From assembly GCF_901827155.1 (NCBI RefSeq), contig NZ_LR594659.1, positions 4,278,001 through 4,342,000 on the forward strand: 64,000 nucleotides of DNA. Direction: 5' to 3'. The notes beneath the pieces were generated by a model. That model had not been told where the DNA came from and did not search any database. It saw nothing but the letters and a program-made list of their open reading frames with translations. Below, piece by piece: positions 1-7,867 of this stretch; within the stretch, counting starts at the first letter, position 1; each line of letters starts with the position of its first letter. Made by a program: the position numbers and the translations under genes. Source of the DNA: Variovorax sp. PBL-H6 (GTDB lineage: Bacteria; Pseudomonadota; Gammaproteobacteria; Burkholderiales; Burkholderiaceae_C).

Positions 1-332
1 GAGAACACCGTCGCGAAGGGAATTCCTAGCCGACCGCATTGCTCAAGGACATCCAGCGCCGCACTCCCGGAAAGCGCTATGCCAACATGGTCTGGCACCT
101 CAGGCAGCTTGTCGACCGAAGCAAAGCAAGGACGGTTGAACAGACGATCACGCTTGGGATTGATCGGCATGACGCGACCGCCAAAGCCGAAATTCAACAG
201 GTTCGCGAAGCACTTGCCACCGAACTTCGACGCATCTTCTGTTGCTCCTACGAATGCCACACTCCGTGGCGCGAAGAACCGATGCAAGGAAAGTGAATTG
301 CCTATCACGGGTTCACCAGAGGGAAATCTCAT
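1..332 (-). CDS. CoA-binding domain of an NDP-forming acyl-CoA synthetase, partial
   Basis: The minus strand is open from an ATG at 332 to the window edge (110 codons). The product begins with the Rossmann-type CoA-binding domain that opens ADP-forming acyl-CoA synthetases and related protein acetyltransferases: SVAFVGATEDASKFGG forms the first strand and glycine loop, then GRVMPINPKRD and PEVPDHVGIALSG follow. An AAGGAG Shine-Dalgarno at 343-348 lies ten bases before the ATG; GTG at 308 is a second possible start. The ligase or acetyltransferase half would lie left of base 1, so the exact family cannot be decided. The reading frame is intact as far as seen, unlike the decayed genes between it and the relaxase. 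Confidence 0.72.
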   Translation of the reverse strand, partial: MRFPSGEPVIGNSLSLHRFFAPRSVAFVGATEDASKFGGKCFANLLNFGFGGRVMPINPKRDRLFNRPCFASVDKLPEVPDHVGIALSGSAALDVLEQCGRLGIPFATVF

Positions 333-573
333 CGGCAAGGGTCTCCTTAATTCGCTGTACGAATCGTTAATTCATTTGTTGATTCATCTAAGCACAGTAA
401 GCCGAAGGCCGTCAACACGGGGATCTTTGGGAATCTGTATGGATCAGTCGGCGGTGCTGGCTAAACGTTCGACGTGATCCTTTATCAGCCACCCATGACG
501 GACGCTGGAGATCAGCGGCGAGGAAGGATGATTGATTCGCTCCACTTTGTGCAAGTGGGCTCAAGATCAAACC
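333..573. other. Intergenic region upstream of the acyl-CoA synthetase
   Basis: No gene is visible. The stretch is less GC-rich than its surroundings and holds GAATC/GATTC arms around 363-385, which could be a regulator site for the leftward synthetase gene. No convincing -10/-35 pair was found. Confidence 0.3.
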
Positions 574-840
574 CTAATGAACTGTTGGCTGCAGCGCGGC
601 CAACTCCAGAACGAGGGCTCCTGAATCGCGATTGATGTCACGGATGGTGAAGGCGCGCGCATCTCCCGTGGGCAGAATGACCGTCACCCACTCCGCAGGT
701 GCATGGGCCCCATCGGTCTTCAGGAACTGCGTCGCGCAGGCCCGGCCCAACTTGATGGATTGCATCTGAGGCGCCAACCTCTGGACGGCAACCACGTGCA
801 CTTCAACACGTGTGCGCTTCGACCATAAGAACTCAATCAC
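574..840 (-). pseudogene. Siderophore-interacting protein (SIP) FAD-binding domain, C-terminally truncated
   Basis: This 88-codon frame starts with GTG at 840, overlapping the TGA of the MFS remnant upstream. It matches the N-terminal FAD-binding part of siderophore-interacting flavin reductases (ViuB/SIP family): VHVVAVQRLAPQMQSIKLG is the opening strand pair, and WVTVILPTGDARAFTIRD resembles the flavin-binding strand that usually reads RxYTxR. It stops at 574, whereas family members continue for well over 200 residues with an NAD-binding half that is missing here. An MFS permease next to a SIP reductase is a common siderophore export/iron-release arrangement, so this is probably the stump of such a pair. 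Family call is from motif memory only. Confidence 0.6.
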
Positions 841-1549
841 GCTGCACCTTTCGATGGCCCTTTAGGAAGCAGCCTGAAGGCGACAATCAGCGAGAGCGCC
901 ACGGCAATGGCCCCTGCCAGGTAGGCAGAAGCGGTCCCTGTGACGCCGGCCAACGCTCCGGCCAGCGGACTGGTGATGCCCAGCGCAATGTCCAGAGATG
1001 CCACATAGGCGCCCGTGGCAAGGCTGCGCGTCTGCGGCGGGGCGCGCCGCACAGCTTCGACCCCGAAGCCACGAAAAGCCAGCGCGTAGCCAAGACCTGT
1101 CAGTGCCGCTCCGAGGTACGCTATGGATGATGGTCCGCGCCCCAGATCAACAATCGCCCTACGACTTCGATGGCGACGCTCACGAGTGCCATCTTCGCCC
1201 CGCCGATCTTGTCCGGCAGATGTCCAAAGAAGATGCGCGCCACGATGAAGGCCATGCCTAACGCCGTGAATGCCAGCGAGGCGTTGCCCCAGTGCTTGAC
1301 GGCAGTCAGCAGTGCGATGAAAGCTCTGATCAAGCCAAGGCCCACGCTAGACAGCGCCAAGCCAACACCCGGCCACAACACAGCGCCCAGCACCTTTTAG
1401 AACGGCGTGCGATGCGTTGCTGAAGGTGCCACGGGGCGCACGCCGGCGACAGCCGCCAGCGCCAAAAGCGGTATGAAGATGGTGGTGACGGCGATGCCGA
1501 TGAACTACTGGCTGTTCACCATGACCCCGACGGACGCACCCAGCGCATA
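837..1549 (-). pseudogene. MFS transporter (YhhS-like), 5'-truncated and interrupted by stops
   Basis: Joined minus-strand segments give a recognisable second half of a 12-helix major facilitator permease. YALGASVGVMVNSQ is followed by a stop at 1505-1507, then FIGIAVTTIFIPLLALAAVAGV, another stop near 1394, then VLWPGVGLALSSVGLGLI with the loop motif FGHLPDKIGGAK, a break near 1121, and finally TRSLATGAYVASLDIALG to the end at 837. The pattern fits YhhS/YfcJ-type exporters. Helices 1-5 are absent; the 5' end is fused to a methyltransferase fragment. Several independent stops show it is dead. Confidence 0.7.
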
Positions 1550-1720
1550 TGCCACTTTTGATGGCTCGAACTCGCTGCTGATCAGATGGCCGCCGCCGTT
1601 GTCGCGCAGGGCCGCCGCCAGGCGCACGGTGGAGATGCGAACGAGGTACCGAACTCGACGACGCTCAAGGCCTTCGCGCTGCGCGCCAGCAATGTGTTGG
1701 CGCTCACCACCACGCCGCGC
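1550..1720 (-). pseudogene. O-methyltransferase fragment, frameshifted
   Basis: Two minus-strand frames join into a class I SAM-dependent O-methyltransferase core. NTLLARSAKALSVVEFGTSF lies in one frame and STVRLAAALRDNGGGHLISS then EFEPSKVA in the next. VEFGTSFG is motif I (the SAM glycine loop) and SEFEP the acidic motif-II strand. Both the N-terminus and everything after EFEPSKVA are missing; the second frame runs straight into the MFS remnant, so two unrelated genes have been joined by a deletion. Confidence 0.6.
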
Positions 1721-1881
1721 GTGGGCGCGCTGCTGTCCGCATGAGCGCGCCTTCCGCAGTCGCATCGGCCACGACCTCGCCGTTCAGGCGGCCGCGAGAA
1801 ACGCCAGTTGATTGCACTGGCCATCTCGCGCAATGGGCCGGTATTGACCATGGGTGAGCTACATATCCATGATGCGAGCGT

Positions 1882-3861
1882 TCATATGTCCAGACTTGGA
1901 CGTCGCCCAAATTCCCAAGTCACATTGGAGCCACGGGCGATCGCCGCTACCCATCGCCCACGATGCTGCTCGATCAGAGGCTTCCACGGCACAAGTGTGA
2001 AGGCCAGGCCGTCGTCGAGTATGGCGAACCGCCCGCTGGCTAGCAGCACATTGCGGCGATAGACGCCGGATACGCGCTCGCCGTCCACCGCTGGCCGGTA
2101 CGGCAATCCTGTTTCGCCAGCGATGTCGCGCGCGACCGCATCAAGGTCGAGCTGTCGCAGCGTGCGCAGCAGGTTGCGCGCGAGTACCACCCGAGCGCCC
2201 CGCCGCTCGGCAAATCCCTGCTCGACGAGAAAGTTGCTGCGCTGGCTCAGTGCCTTGCGCAGTTCGCCGCCGAAGCCCTTGTCGGCGACGCTGGCCGCTC
2301 CGCCGAGCAACTGTCGATCGAGCCAGGTCGCGCCGATGACACGCGCTTGCCGCTCGATCGGCAGGTGCGAATGCAGCGTCACGCTGCCGCCGGCGAAGCG
2401 CTGCACGTCATGTTGGCGCACCCGCTCGGAGAGGTCTGCCGGTACGCGCCAGACGCCATCGAGAACGCGCTCGACCAAGCCGGCTCGGCGAAACGCTTCG
2501 AGCCGGCGCACGTGCGCGGCCACAGTCTCCTGTGGATCGCCGCCGCGCCCGGGCCGACCTCGCAGCACGGACAAGTGATGGTGAGTGCGGTACAGGCCAC
2601 CCTCCGCGAGCCCGGCGATGGTCTTGTCCATCCCACGCTCTCCGGCGGGGCCGCGCGCTTCCACCACGGCACCGGCGGGGTACTGTTCGAGTTCGGTTCC
2701 TGCCGGCAGCGCGACGTAGTACGCGCGGCCGTCGATGCCGTCGAGCACCAAGTAACCTCGCTCCTGCGATTCGTCGGCCAGACCCTTGCCGACCACCCGG
2801 CCAACCACTGGCTGTGCGCTCTTGCTCGGCGTGAACACCGCAAGTTCGCGCTGCCGCGCCCCAAGCGCGCGCTGCATGGTACGCACGATGTCGCCGCGTT
2901 CGCCCATCGCGCGCAGCGTCGGCTCGACGTCGGGCCGCAGCCGCCAGCGATTGATGCCATCCGGCTGTGCCAACCCCATCTCGGTCAGCCGCTGCAACCG
3001 GCCAATCAGCAGCGTGCGCGGCAGGCGCGCCGCGTCGACGTTTGCCGTCAATTCCACCACGCCGCCAAACGACCGTTGCGCCAGCTGCTGCAGGCTGCGG
3101 TCAAGGCTTGTCCAGCGTTCCTGTTCCACGTCGCGCAGCAGTCCCTCGCGGATCTCGCGCTCCGTGCGCGGCCCAAGCCATTCGGTCGCCAGTTCGCAGG
3201 CGCGCTGGCGCATGCCGTGTGAAATGTAATCGCGCGCGATGATGAGGTCGTGGCCCGTCTGGTCGCGGCCGCGCAGCACGATGTGGGTGTGCGGGTTGTC
3301 GGTGTTCCAGTGATCAACGGCCACCCAGTCGAGTGAGGTGCCCAGGTCACCTTCCATGCGCGTCATCAGGTGGCGCGTGAAGCCACGCAAGTCTTCAAGC
3401 TGCTGTGCGTCACCGGGCGAGACGATCAAGCGGAACTGATGCCGGTCGCCACGCCCGCGCTCCTCGAAATCGGCTAGGTCCGCGTGGTCCGTAGTGGGAC
3501 CATAAGCGTGGCCCCTGCCCCCATCGCGGTCCACGCCCTCTCGCTCGATGTAGCGCAGATGCGTTTCTACCGAGCGCCCGCCTGCCTGCCTGAGCACCAC
3601 GTAGCGGGCCTTGATGACGACGCGGCGCGCGCCGGGTCCCAACCGCCGGCCAGCCGTCTGCGCCGCGACGTGGCCGCGCCCGAGCCTGGCGACGCTGCGC
3701 CCGCCGGGTCGCGCGGCCTGCGAGGAAGCTTTGGCTCCGCCCTTGCTAGCCTCGCGCAACACGCGACTGACAAAGCGTTGGCCGCCGCGCGACTGGCCTG
3801 CTCTTGATGATTTCGGCGGCCCCGGCCGGACGCGGAAGCGGTCGTCGTCGCGCGACGTCAA
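1882..3861 (-). CDS. VirD2-family relaxase with DUF3363 (RlxS-like, MOB-P type)
   Basis: The 659-residue product is the nickase that would cut and covalently hold the element's oriT strand at the start of conjugative transfer. The N-terminal relaxase domain shows HLRYIEREG with the likely catalytic Tyr104, the HQFRLIVSP strand at 141-149, and the metal-binding motif DHWNTDNPHTHIVLRG at 184-199. The rest is the long DUF3363 region ending WEFGRRPSLDI. I start it at TTG 3861 because GGAG lies eight bases upstream and the peptide LTSRDDDRFRVRPG is a typical start for the family; the open frame reaches 4155, but that part reads like non-coding GC-rich DNA. It follows traF after a 340-base gap that may hold oriT. 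The next conjugation gene expected (traG) is not found downstream. Confidence 0.9.
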   Translation of the reverse strand: MTSRDDDRFRVRPGPPKSSRAGQSRGGQRFVSRVLREASKGGAKASSQAARPGGRSVARLGRGHVAAQTAGRRLGPGARRVVIKARYVVLRQAGGRSVETHLRYIEREGVDRDGGRGHAYGPTTDHADLADFEERGRGDRHQFRLIVSPGDAQQLEDLRGFTRHLMTRMEGDLGTSLDWVAVDHWNTDNPHTHIVLRGRDQTGHDLIIARDYISHGMRQRACELATEWLGPRTEREIREGLLRDVEQERWTSLDRSLQQLAQRSFGGVVELTANVDAARLPRTLLIGRLQRLTEMGLAQPDGINRWRLRPDVEPTLRAMGERGDIVRTMQRALGARQRELAVFTPSKSAQPVVGRVVGKGLADESQERGYLVLDGIDGRAYYVALPAGTELEQYPAGAVVEARGPAGERGMDKTIAGLAEGGLYRTHHHLSVLRGRPGRGGDPQETVAAHVRRLEAFRRAGLVERVLDGVWRVPADLSERVRQHDVQRFAGGSVTLHSHLPIERQARVIGATWLDRQLLGGAASVADKGFGGELRKALSQRSNFLVEQGFAERRGARVVLARNLLRTLRQLDLDAVARDIAGETGLPYRPAVDGERVSGVYRRNVLLASGRFAILDDGLAFTLVPWKPLIEQHRGRWVAAIARGSNVTWEFGRRPSLDI

Positions 3862-4201
3862 GGCGCACGCTCCAGCGCAGCGAGGCGCAAGCCAGCGCAG
3901 ACGGCACGTGAGAACACGAGCACCGGCGCGCACTTCCAGCCGCTTGCGGCACGCGGTCGGCCGAAGGCCGTGCCGCGCCAACCCACGTGCAGACAAGGCC
4001 CGAGGCACCCGTGCGTGCCGTCCCCTTCTATCTTGCCCTCCGCCCGTCTCCCGAATGCTGGCGATCGCTGGCACGACCGGCCCCGACGGTCGGGTGTCGA
4101 TCGCCTGCACGGACGGGGCGCGCCGGCCGCGAGCGGCGCGGCAACGCGCGTGCATGCCGCCTGCACATGGATCGGCAGCGCCGATGCACCGATCGCGGCA
4201 G
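3862..4201. other. Relaxase leader with candidate oriT
   Basis: This 340-base gap between traF and the relaxase has no credible gene. On the plus strand, TATCTTGC at 4029-4036 resembles the IncP/VirD2-class nick consensus YATCCTG/Y. Ten bases to its left is a short inverted repeat, GGCAC (4004-4008) with GTGCC (4015-4019), as is usual beside nic sites. Further right are repeated CGATCGC words around 4068-4105. The relaxase SD (GGAG) is at the left end. The oriT call is inference from position and similarity. Confidence 0.4.
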
Positions 4202-4738
4202 TCATGGCGCGCCCGAGGTCCACATCGGCTGCGCGCGGCCGATCACGGCCGCCGCGTGGATGGGACCGAAATACCGGCTGTCGAACGACGCCGGATTCGT
4301 CACGCTGAGCAGGAACAGCTCGCCGGCGCGCAGCGTGCGGCAGTGCGACCACTGCGGTAGGCCACGGCCCAGGCCATCGACCTCGCGCGCGAGCGCCATC
4401 GGCAAGTCGTCGACGTAGACGGTGCGCTGCGCGACGCACACCCGTTGCGGCGCCATCGCGCCGATCTGCTTGAGCAGCGGAATGCGCTCGGGCAGGTAGC
4501 CGCGCTGCGCCGCGAGCGCGGCTACCTCGACCGGCAGGCGGGCCAGCACGATGTCGCCAACTTGCAGCGCATCGGCCGTCGTTCCCACCGGGTCGATGCG
4601 ATACCAGCCGCGCGGCACGCTGTCACTCGGGTTGTAGACCCAGCGCGCAGCCGGAGCCTGCAACGCGGGTGCGGCGAGCGCCGCAATGCCGAAGGTCGCG
4701 CACAGCGCTAGCAGAAGGCGATGCGCCGAAGTCCTCAT
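4202..4738 (-). CDS. traF: TraF-type S26 signal peptidase
   Basis: The 178-residue protein has an N-terminal membrane helix (residues 7-28) and the S26 peptidase pattern: NPSDSVPRGWYRI carries the likely nucleophile Ser40, and LLKQIGAMAPQRV carries the general base Lys90. The TraF of IncP plasmids and Tn4371-like elements is the periplasm-facing protease that matures and cyclises the conjugative pilin. Its ATG overlaps the TGA of the DUF2840 gene (ATGA), so the two are translationally coupled. A conserved C-terminal FDSRYFGPI matches the family. No pilin gene is visible in the window. Confidence 0.88.
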   Translation of the reverse strand: MRTSAHRLLLALCATFGIAALAAPALQAPAARWVYNPSDSVPRGWYRIDPVGTTADALQVGDIVLARLPVEVAALAAQRGYLPERIPLLKQIGAMAPQRVCVAQRTVYVDDLPMALAREVDGLGRGLPQWSHCRTLRAGELFLLSVTNPASFDSRYFGPIHAAAVIGRAQPMWTSGAP

Positions 4739-5325
4739 CGCAAGCCCTCCCCGCGCAGCCAGGCTGCATGCCGCTCGGCGCCATAGGCCGGCAGCGGTTG
4801 GCTTGCAGCGAGGCGATTGCCGAGCGTGCGCCAGTACGCGGGCGCAGCCTGGGTTGGGTCGATGGCGAGCGCTTCGATCGCGTCGATCCGCCGCAGTACG
4901 GCCTGCACCGCGGTTTCCCCTTCGGCGCGCAGCAGCAGCTGCGCGCCGGGGCGAACGCCGGCGATGCGCTGCATGCTCTCGCCCGGTGCGCAAGCCTGCA
5001 GCACCATGAGCTGCCAGCGCGTCGTGCCGTAGTCGTTGGACTCCCGGCGCACGCGGCAGAAGACCGCGCCGGGCGCGAAGCTCGCACATCGCCGCCAGCG
5101 GTCCAGGCGCAGCTCGCGCAGCGGCTCGCCGAAGCGCAGGTACAGGTTGACCCGGTGCTCGACGTAAGCGAGCGAGACGCGCGTGAGCGGCGTGTCGCCC
5201 GCGCTCTTGCGCGGCGCCGCCGACAGGTGCGGCTGCCGAGGCATCGACGTGTTCGAAGACACGTCCGATGGCACGACCGCCGGTACTGTCGCAGGCGTTC
5301 GAAGGCTCCCAGATGAGATGGTCAT
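4735..5325 (-). CDS. DUF2840 family protein
   Basis: The 196-residue product belongs to DUF2840, a family found almost only beside traF and relaxase genes in Tn4371-like ICEs; its function is unknown. Conserved stretches seen are LTRVSLAYVEHRVNLYLRFG, FCRVRRESNDYGTTRWQ and the C-terminal ERHAAWLRGEGLR. No membrane segment or catalytic motif is apparent. It starts at ATG 5325, which overlaps the TGA of the ribbon-helix-helix gene, and its own TGA overlaps the traF start. It is part of the parA-rhh-DUF2840-traF coupled operon. Confidence 0.85.
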   Translation of the reverse strand: MTISSGSLRTPATVPAVVPSDVSSNTSMPRQPHLSAAPRKSAGDTPLTRVSLAYVEHRVNLYLRFGEPLRELRLDRWRRCASFAPGAVFCRVRRESNDYGTTRWQLMVLQACAPGESMQRIAGVRPGAQLLLRAEGETAVQAVLRRIDAIEALAIDPTQAAPAYWRTLGNRLAASQPLPAYGAERHAAWLRGEGLR

Positions 5326-5585
5326 GGGCGTTGCTCCGGAAATTCGCGCTCCAGCAGCGCGCGCAGCATGTCCGCCACCGTGATGCCACCCGTGAACGCC
5401 GCGACCTTGATGCGCCCGCGCAGCGCCGGCGTTACGTCCAGCGTCAGCCGCGCGGTGTAGACCTCGCCGCGGGCGAGCGCTGCCAAGTCGTTGCCGTCGC
5501 CGCCGCGCACCCAGGCTTCGGTCTGCGGATTGGCAGGCGGGCGGGCGCCAATGGGTACGCGCGGCACACGCTTTCCGTTCTTCAT
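5322..5585 (-). CDS. Ribbon-helix-helix partition/regulatory protein
   Basis: This small basic protein (87 residues) sits directly after parA with ATGA overlaps at both ends. The C-terminal half, YTARLTLDVTPALRGRIKVA followed by ADMLRALLEREFP, fits a ribbon-helix-helix DNA-binding fold: one beta strand and two helices. In Tn4371-like elements a small protein of this type follows ParA and is thought to act as centromere-binding partner or autoregulator. The N-terminus is proline/arginine rich. The fold is inferred from the pattern. Confidence 0.75.
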   Translation of the reverse strand: MKNGKRVPRVPIGARPPANPQTEAWVRGGDGNDLAALARGEVYTARLTLDVTPALRGRIKVAAFTGGITVADMLRALLEREFPEQRP

Positions 5586-6223
5586 GGCGGACCACCCCGC
5601 AGCACTTCGGCGGCCAGCGCGGCGATCTCGCGCGCGGCCAGACCGTCGTCGTCCAGCTCGCGCACGAGTCGACCAGCGGTCACGCTGTCGGCGAACGCGA
5701 TGCGCTGGCGCACCTCAGACGACAGCGCGGGCAGCGGCTGATCGGCCAGCGCGCCGCGCGCTTCACGACCGATCACGGTGGTGCTGACGCGCCGGTTGAT
5801 GACGAAGGCCGCGCGCAGCGCCGGCCGGAACACCTGCGCTTCGCGGATCAAGGCCACCATCTCAGCGCTGGCCCAGACGTCATAGGGGCTGGGCTGCACT
5901 GGGATCAGAACAAGGTCGGCGGCAAGCAGCGCGGAGCGCGCAAGCGCCGCGATGCGAGGCGGTCCGTCGATGACGACGTGATCGGCGCGGCGCGCGAGTT
6001 CTGGCGCTTCCTGGTGCAGCGTCTCACGCGCCAGGCCGACGGCGCCGAACAGGCGCGGCAGGCCGCTCTGGCTTCGCCGCTGCGTCCAGTCCAGTGCCGA
6101 GCCCTGGGGATCGGCATCGAGCAGCAGGACGTTCTTGCCAAGCAGGGCCATTTCGCCAGCCAGATGCGTGGCGAGCGTCGTCTTGCCGACCCCGCCCTTT
6201 TGGTTAAGCAGCGCGATGATCAC
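5582..6223 (-). CDS. parA: ParA partition ATPase
   Basis: This is a 213-residue ParA/MinD-type ATPase of the short type without an N-terminal HTH. The deviant Walker A motif LLNQKGGVGKTTLATHL is at the very N-terminus, LLDADPQGSALDW is the A' motif and HVVIDGPPR the Walker B region. It would position or stabilise the excised circular form of the element. GTG at 6223 is the start: AGGAG lies seven bases upstream, and the motif must be within a few residues of the N-terminus. The open frame extends upstream to 6343 but that part is the iteron region. It heads the parA-rhh-DUF2840-traF operon. Confidence 0.93.
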   Translation of the reverse strand: MIIALLNQKGGVGKTTLATHLAGEMALLGKNVLLLDADPQGSALDWTQRRSQSGLPRLFGAVGLARETLHQEAPELARRADHVVIDGPPRIAALARSALLAADLVLIPVQPSPYDVWASAEMVALIREAQVFRPALRAAFVINRRVSTTVIGREARGALADQPLPALSSEVRQRIAFADSVTAGRLVRELDDDGLAAREIAALAAEVLRGGPP

Positions 6224-6363
6224 GGCGCGCTCCTCGCAAGCATATTGGCAGACCTGTCTTGTGCCTTCTTCCTCGTGAGCCTTGCGGCGTCCTTCGCGCG
6301 GTGCGTGCCGGCTGCGTGCCGTGCTTCGCCGCGCCTTTTCCACCGCGCGCGGCCTCCTACTAT

Positions 6364-6398
6364 CGTTAGGTTTCTATTGAATACGTTAGATACGTTAG
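6364..6398. repeat. CGTTAG repeats ahead of parA
   Basis: CGTTAG occurs at 6364-6369, 6384-6389 and 6393-6398, the last two as tandem TACGTTAG. They sit in the only AT-leaning stretch of this region, about 140 bases before the parA start, and could be the partition site or the ParA/RHH autoregulatory operator. Confidence 0.45.
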
Positions 6399-6445
6399 GG
6401 GACGTGCAAGCAGTTGTCGCACAAGGATTTCTCGACCATCGGCAC

Positions 6446-6507
6446 GCCTGATAGCACGAGCGCGCTGCGCCCGATAGCACGAGTGCGCGTACGCCTGATA
6501 GCACGAG
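6446..6507. repeat. Iteron-like direct repeats beside repA
   Basis: Three direct copies of GATAGCACGAG lie at 6450-6460, 6473-6483 and 6497-6507, with 23- and 24-base spacing, close to two helical turns. The first and third share the longer form GCCTGATAGCACGAG. They begin right behind the repA stop codon. Regular repeats of this size beside a replication initiator gene are the usual layout of RepA-binding iterons. Confidence 0.65.
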
Positions 6508-6512
6508 CCCGT

Positions 6513-7394
6513 TCACCGACTGTCCACAGGCCATGCACCGTTGCCGAAGCTGCCGCCGGGACGCAGCGGTGCCGTGGACGGCACGGGACGGAAGGCCAGC
6601 ACTTCCGGGCCGCGGCGCGAGCGCAGGATGGCGAGCGCGTAGCCCGGCAGCGGCTGGCGCGCGACGATGCGCCGCACGTCGCAGGCAAAGTCCGCGAAGC
6701 GAGCCAGGCTGCCCGACTTGCGGTGCAGGTGGACAAAGTCGAAGCGCCAGCCCTCCGGTTGCCAGCCCGCGTGCTTGCGCACCAGACGGTACAGCCACCG
6801 CTCGATGCCGCCCGACAGACGGAAGTAGTTCGCGTCGATGGTCAGCACCAGGCAGTCCTCCAGAACGGCGGCGTAGAACCAATCCGGCAGGATCAGCTCG
6901 ATGCCAAGCGGCCTGCCCTGCCCGTCCGCGCGCTCCTTCCACTCGTTGATCCACGAGAAGCGGTGCAGCCGCCGCGCGTTGGGCTGGCGGATGGAGGTGG
7001 CCACGCTGGTGGACTGCAGGCGGTCGAGCGCGGCCTTCAGGCGCTGGTAGTCGCGCACTGACGTGCCGCGGCCCACGAAACGCAGGATCTCGTGCGGCGT
7101 CGCGGCCATCAGTCGCGAGCTGCGCAGGCCTGCGTCGCGGGCCTCGACGATCTGGCTGGCGGCCCAGATCAGGATATCGGCATCCCAGATCGTCGCGATG
7201 CCGTGCTCGGCCGTGCCCTCCACACGTACCGTCAGCGGCCCCGCGCGGAAGTCGATCGGAACCGAGCGCCGGCTCTTGGCGAGCGAGAAGAACGGATAGG
7301 CCATCAGGTCCTGCACGTCGCGCGCGGGCATCTCGCCCGGCAAGGCATGGAACAGTTCGAGTTGCTCGCGCTGCGGGTTGCGCGGGGAAGTCAT
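6513..7394 (-). CDS. repA: Replication initiator protein A (RepA, RPA family)
   Basis: The 293-residue product matches the replication initiator A family (Pfam RPA) of Tn4371-like ICEs and broad-host plasmids. Recognisable parts are LMAYPFFSLAKSRR near the N-terminus, IWDADILIWAASQIVEA, the winged-helix region YQRLKAALDRLQSTSVATSI, and LILPDWFYAAVL. It probably drives limited replication of the excised element from the neighbouring iterons. ATG 7394 is used because the conserved region begins shortly after; no clear SD precedes it, so it may be translated by coupling to the HTH gene that ends at 7416. Confidence 0.88.
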   Translation of the reverse strand: MTSPRNPQREQLELFHALPGEMPARDVQDLMAYPFFSLAKSRRSVPIDFRAGPLTVRVEGTAEHGIATIWDADILIWAASQIVEARDAGLRSSRLMAATPHEILRFVGRGTSVRDYQRLKAALDRLQSTSVATSIRQPNARRLHRFSWINEWKERADGQGRPLGIELILPDWFYAAVLEDCLVLTIDANYFRLSGGIERWLYRLVRKHAGWQPEGWRFDFVHLHRKSGSLARFADFACDVRRIVARQPLPGYALAILRSRRGPEVLAFRPVPSTAPLRPGGSFGNGAWPVDSR

Positions 7395-7415
7395 CGGCTG
7401 CGGTGTCCATGATGG

Positions 7416-7748
7416 TCAACGCCCGCCGTCGCGGCGCAGAGAGAGGCGTTCGGTGCGCAGCTCGACGTACTCCGGGTCGCAAGTGGCCTCGAAGCTGCGG
7501 GCGTCGGCCCAGGCTTCGAGATCGGACAGCGCGTACATGACGCGCCGGCCGAACTTGCGGAAGCGTGGCCCCCCGCCGATCACGCGCTGCTTCTCTAGCG
7601 TGCGCGGCGACAGCCGCAGGAAGGCGGCCGCCTCGTCGTTGGTGAGGTAGCGCGACTGCGCTGAGGTTGTCGCCGTGGTCGGGTGGGTCGACACCGGCTG
7701 GGGCGTCGATGAAGGTGCGGCTTGTGGCCGCAGCGCAGTGTGTCTCAT
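7416..7748 (-). CDS. Helix-turn-helix DNA-binding protein (AlpA/MerR-like)
   Basis: A 110-residue protein with a flexible Ala/Pro/Thr-rich N-terminus and one HTH_17-type domain at about residues 32-90: YLTNDEAAAFLRLSPRTLEK, then GPRFRKFGRRVMYALSDLEAW. This fold is shared by excisionases, AlpA regulators and small ICE regulators. GGAGG lies seven bases before ATG 7748. It is the gene just ahead of repA and is conserved there in Tn4371-like elements, so it may set repA expression or act in excision; that is inference. Confidence 0.85.
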   Translation of the reverse strand: MRHTALRPQAAPSSTPQPVSTHPTTATTSAQSRYLTNDEAAAFLRLSPRTLEKQRVIGGGPRFRKFGRRVMYALSDLEAWADARSFEATCDPEYVELRTERLSLRRDGGR

Positions 7749-7831
7749 GAAAGTCGCCTCCGTCGGTGCTGGTCGCCGACGGGCGAATCGCCGCCGGATG
7801 GAAGCAGTCTCAGGAAAGCCAGGCGTCCTGA

Positions 7832-7867
7832 GGACGGACGTTCAGGGGTCAGCCGGAACGTCCGTCC
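7832..7867. repeat. 12-bp perfect inverted repeat at the end of the DUF2285 gene
   Basis: GGACGGACGTTC (7832-7843) pairs perfectly with GAACGTCCGTCC (7856-7867). The 12-base loop contains the DUF2285 stop codon. There is no T-run, so this may be a weak terminator, an mRNA-stabilising hairpin or an operator for the HTH gene that starts 83 bases further on. Confidence 0.6.

Noticed and set aside
3862..4155. N-terminal extension of the relaxase frame by 98 codons
   Set aside because: Arg/Ala/Cys-rich translation with no conservation. The SD-supported TTG at 3861 gives the normal family start, and the gap is the likely oriT.
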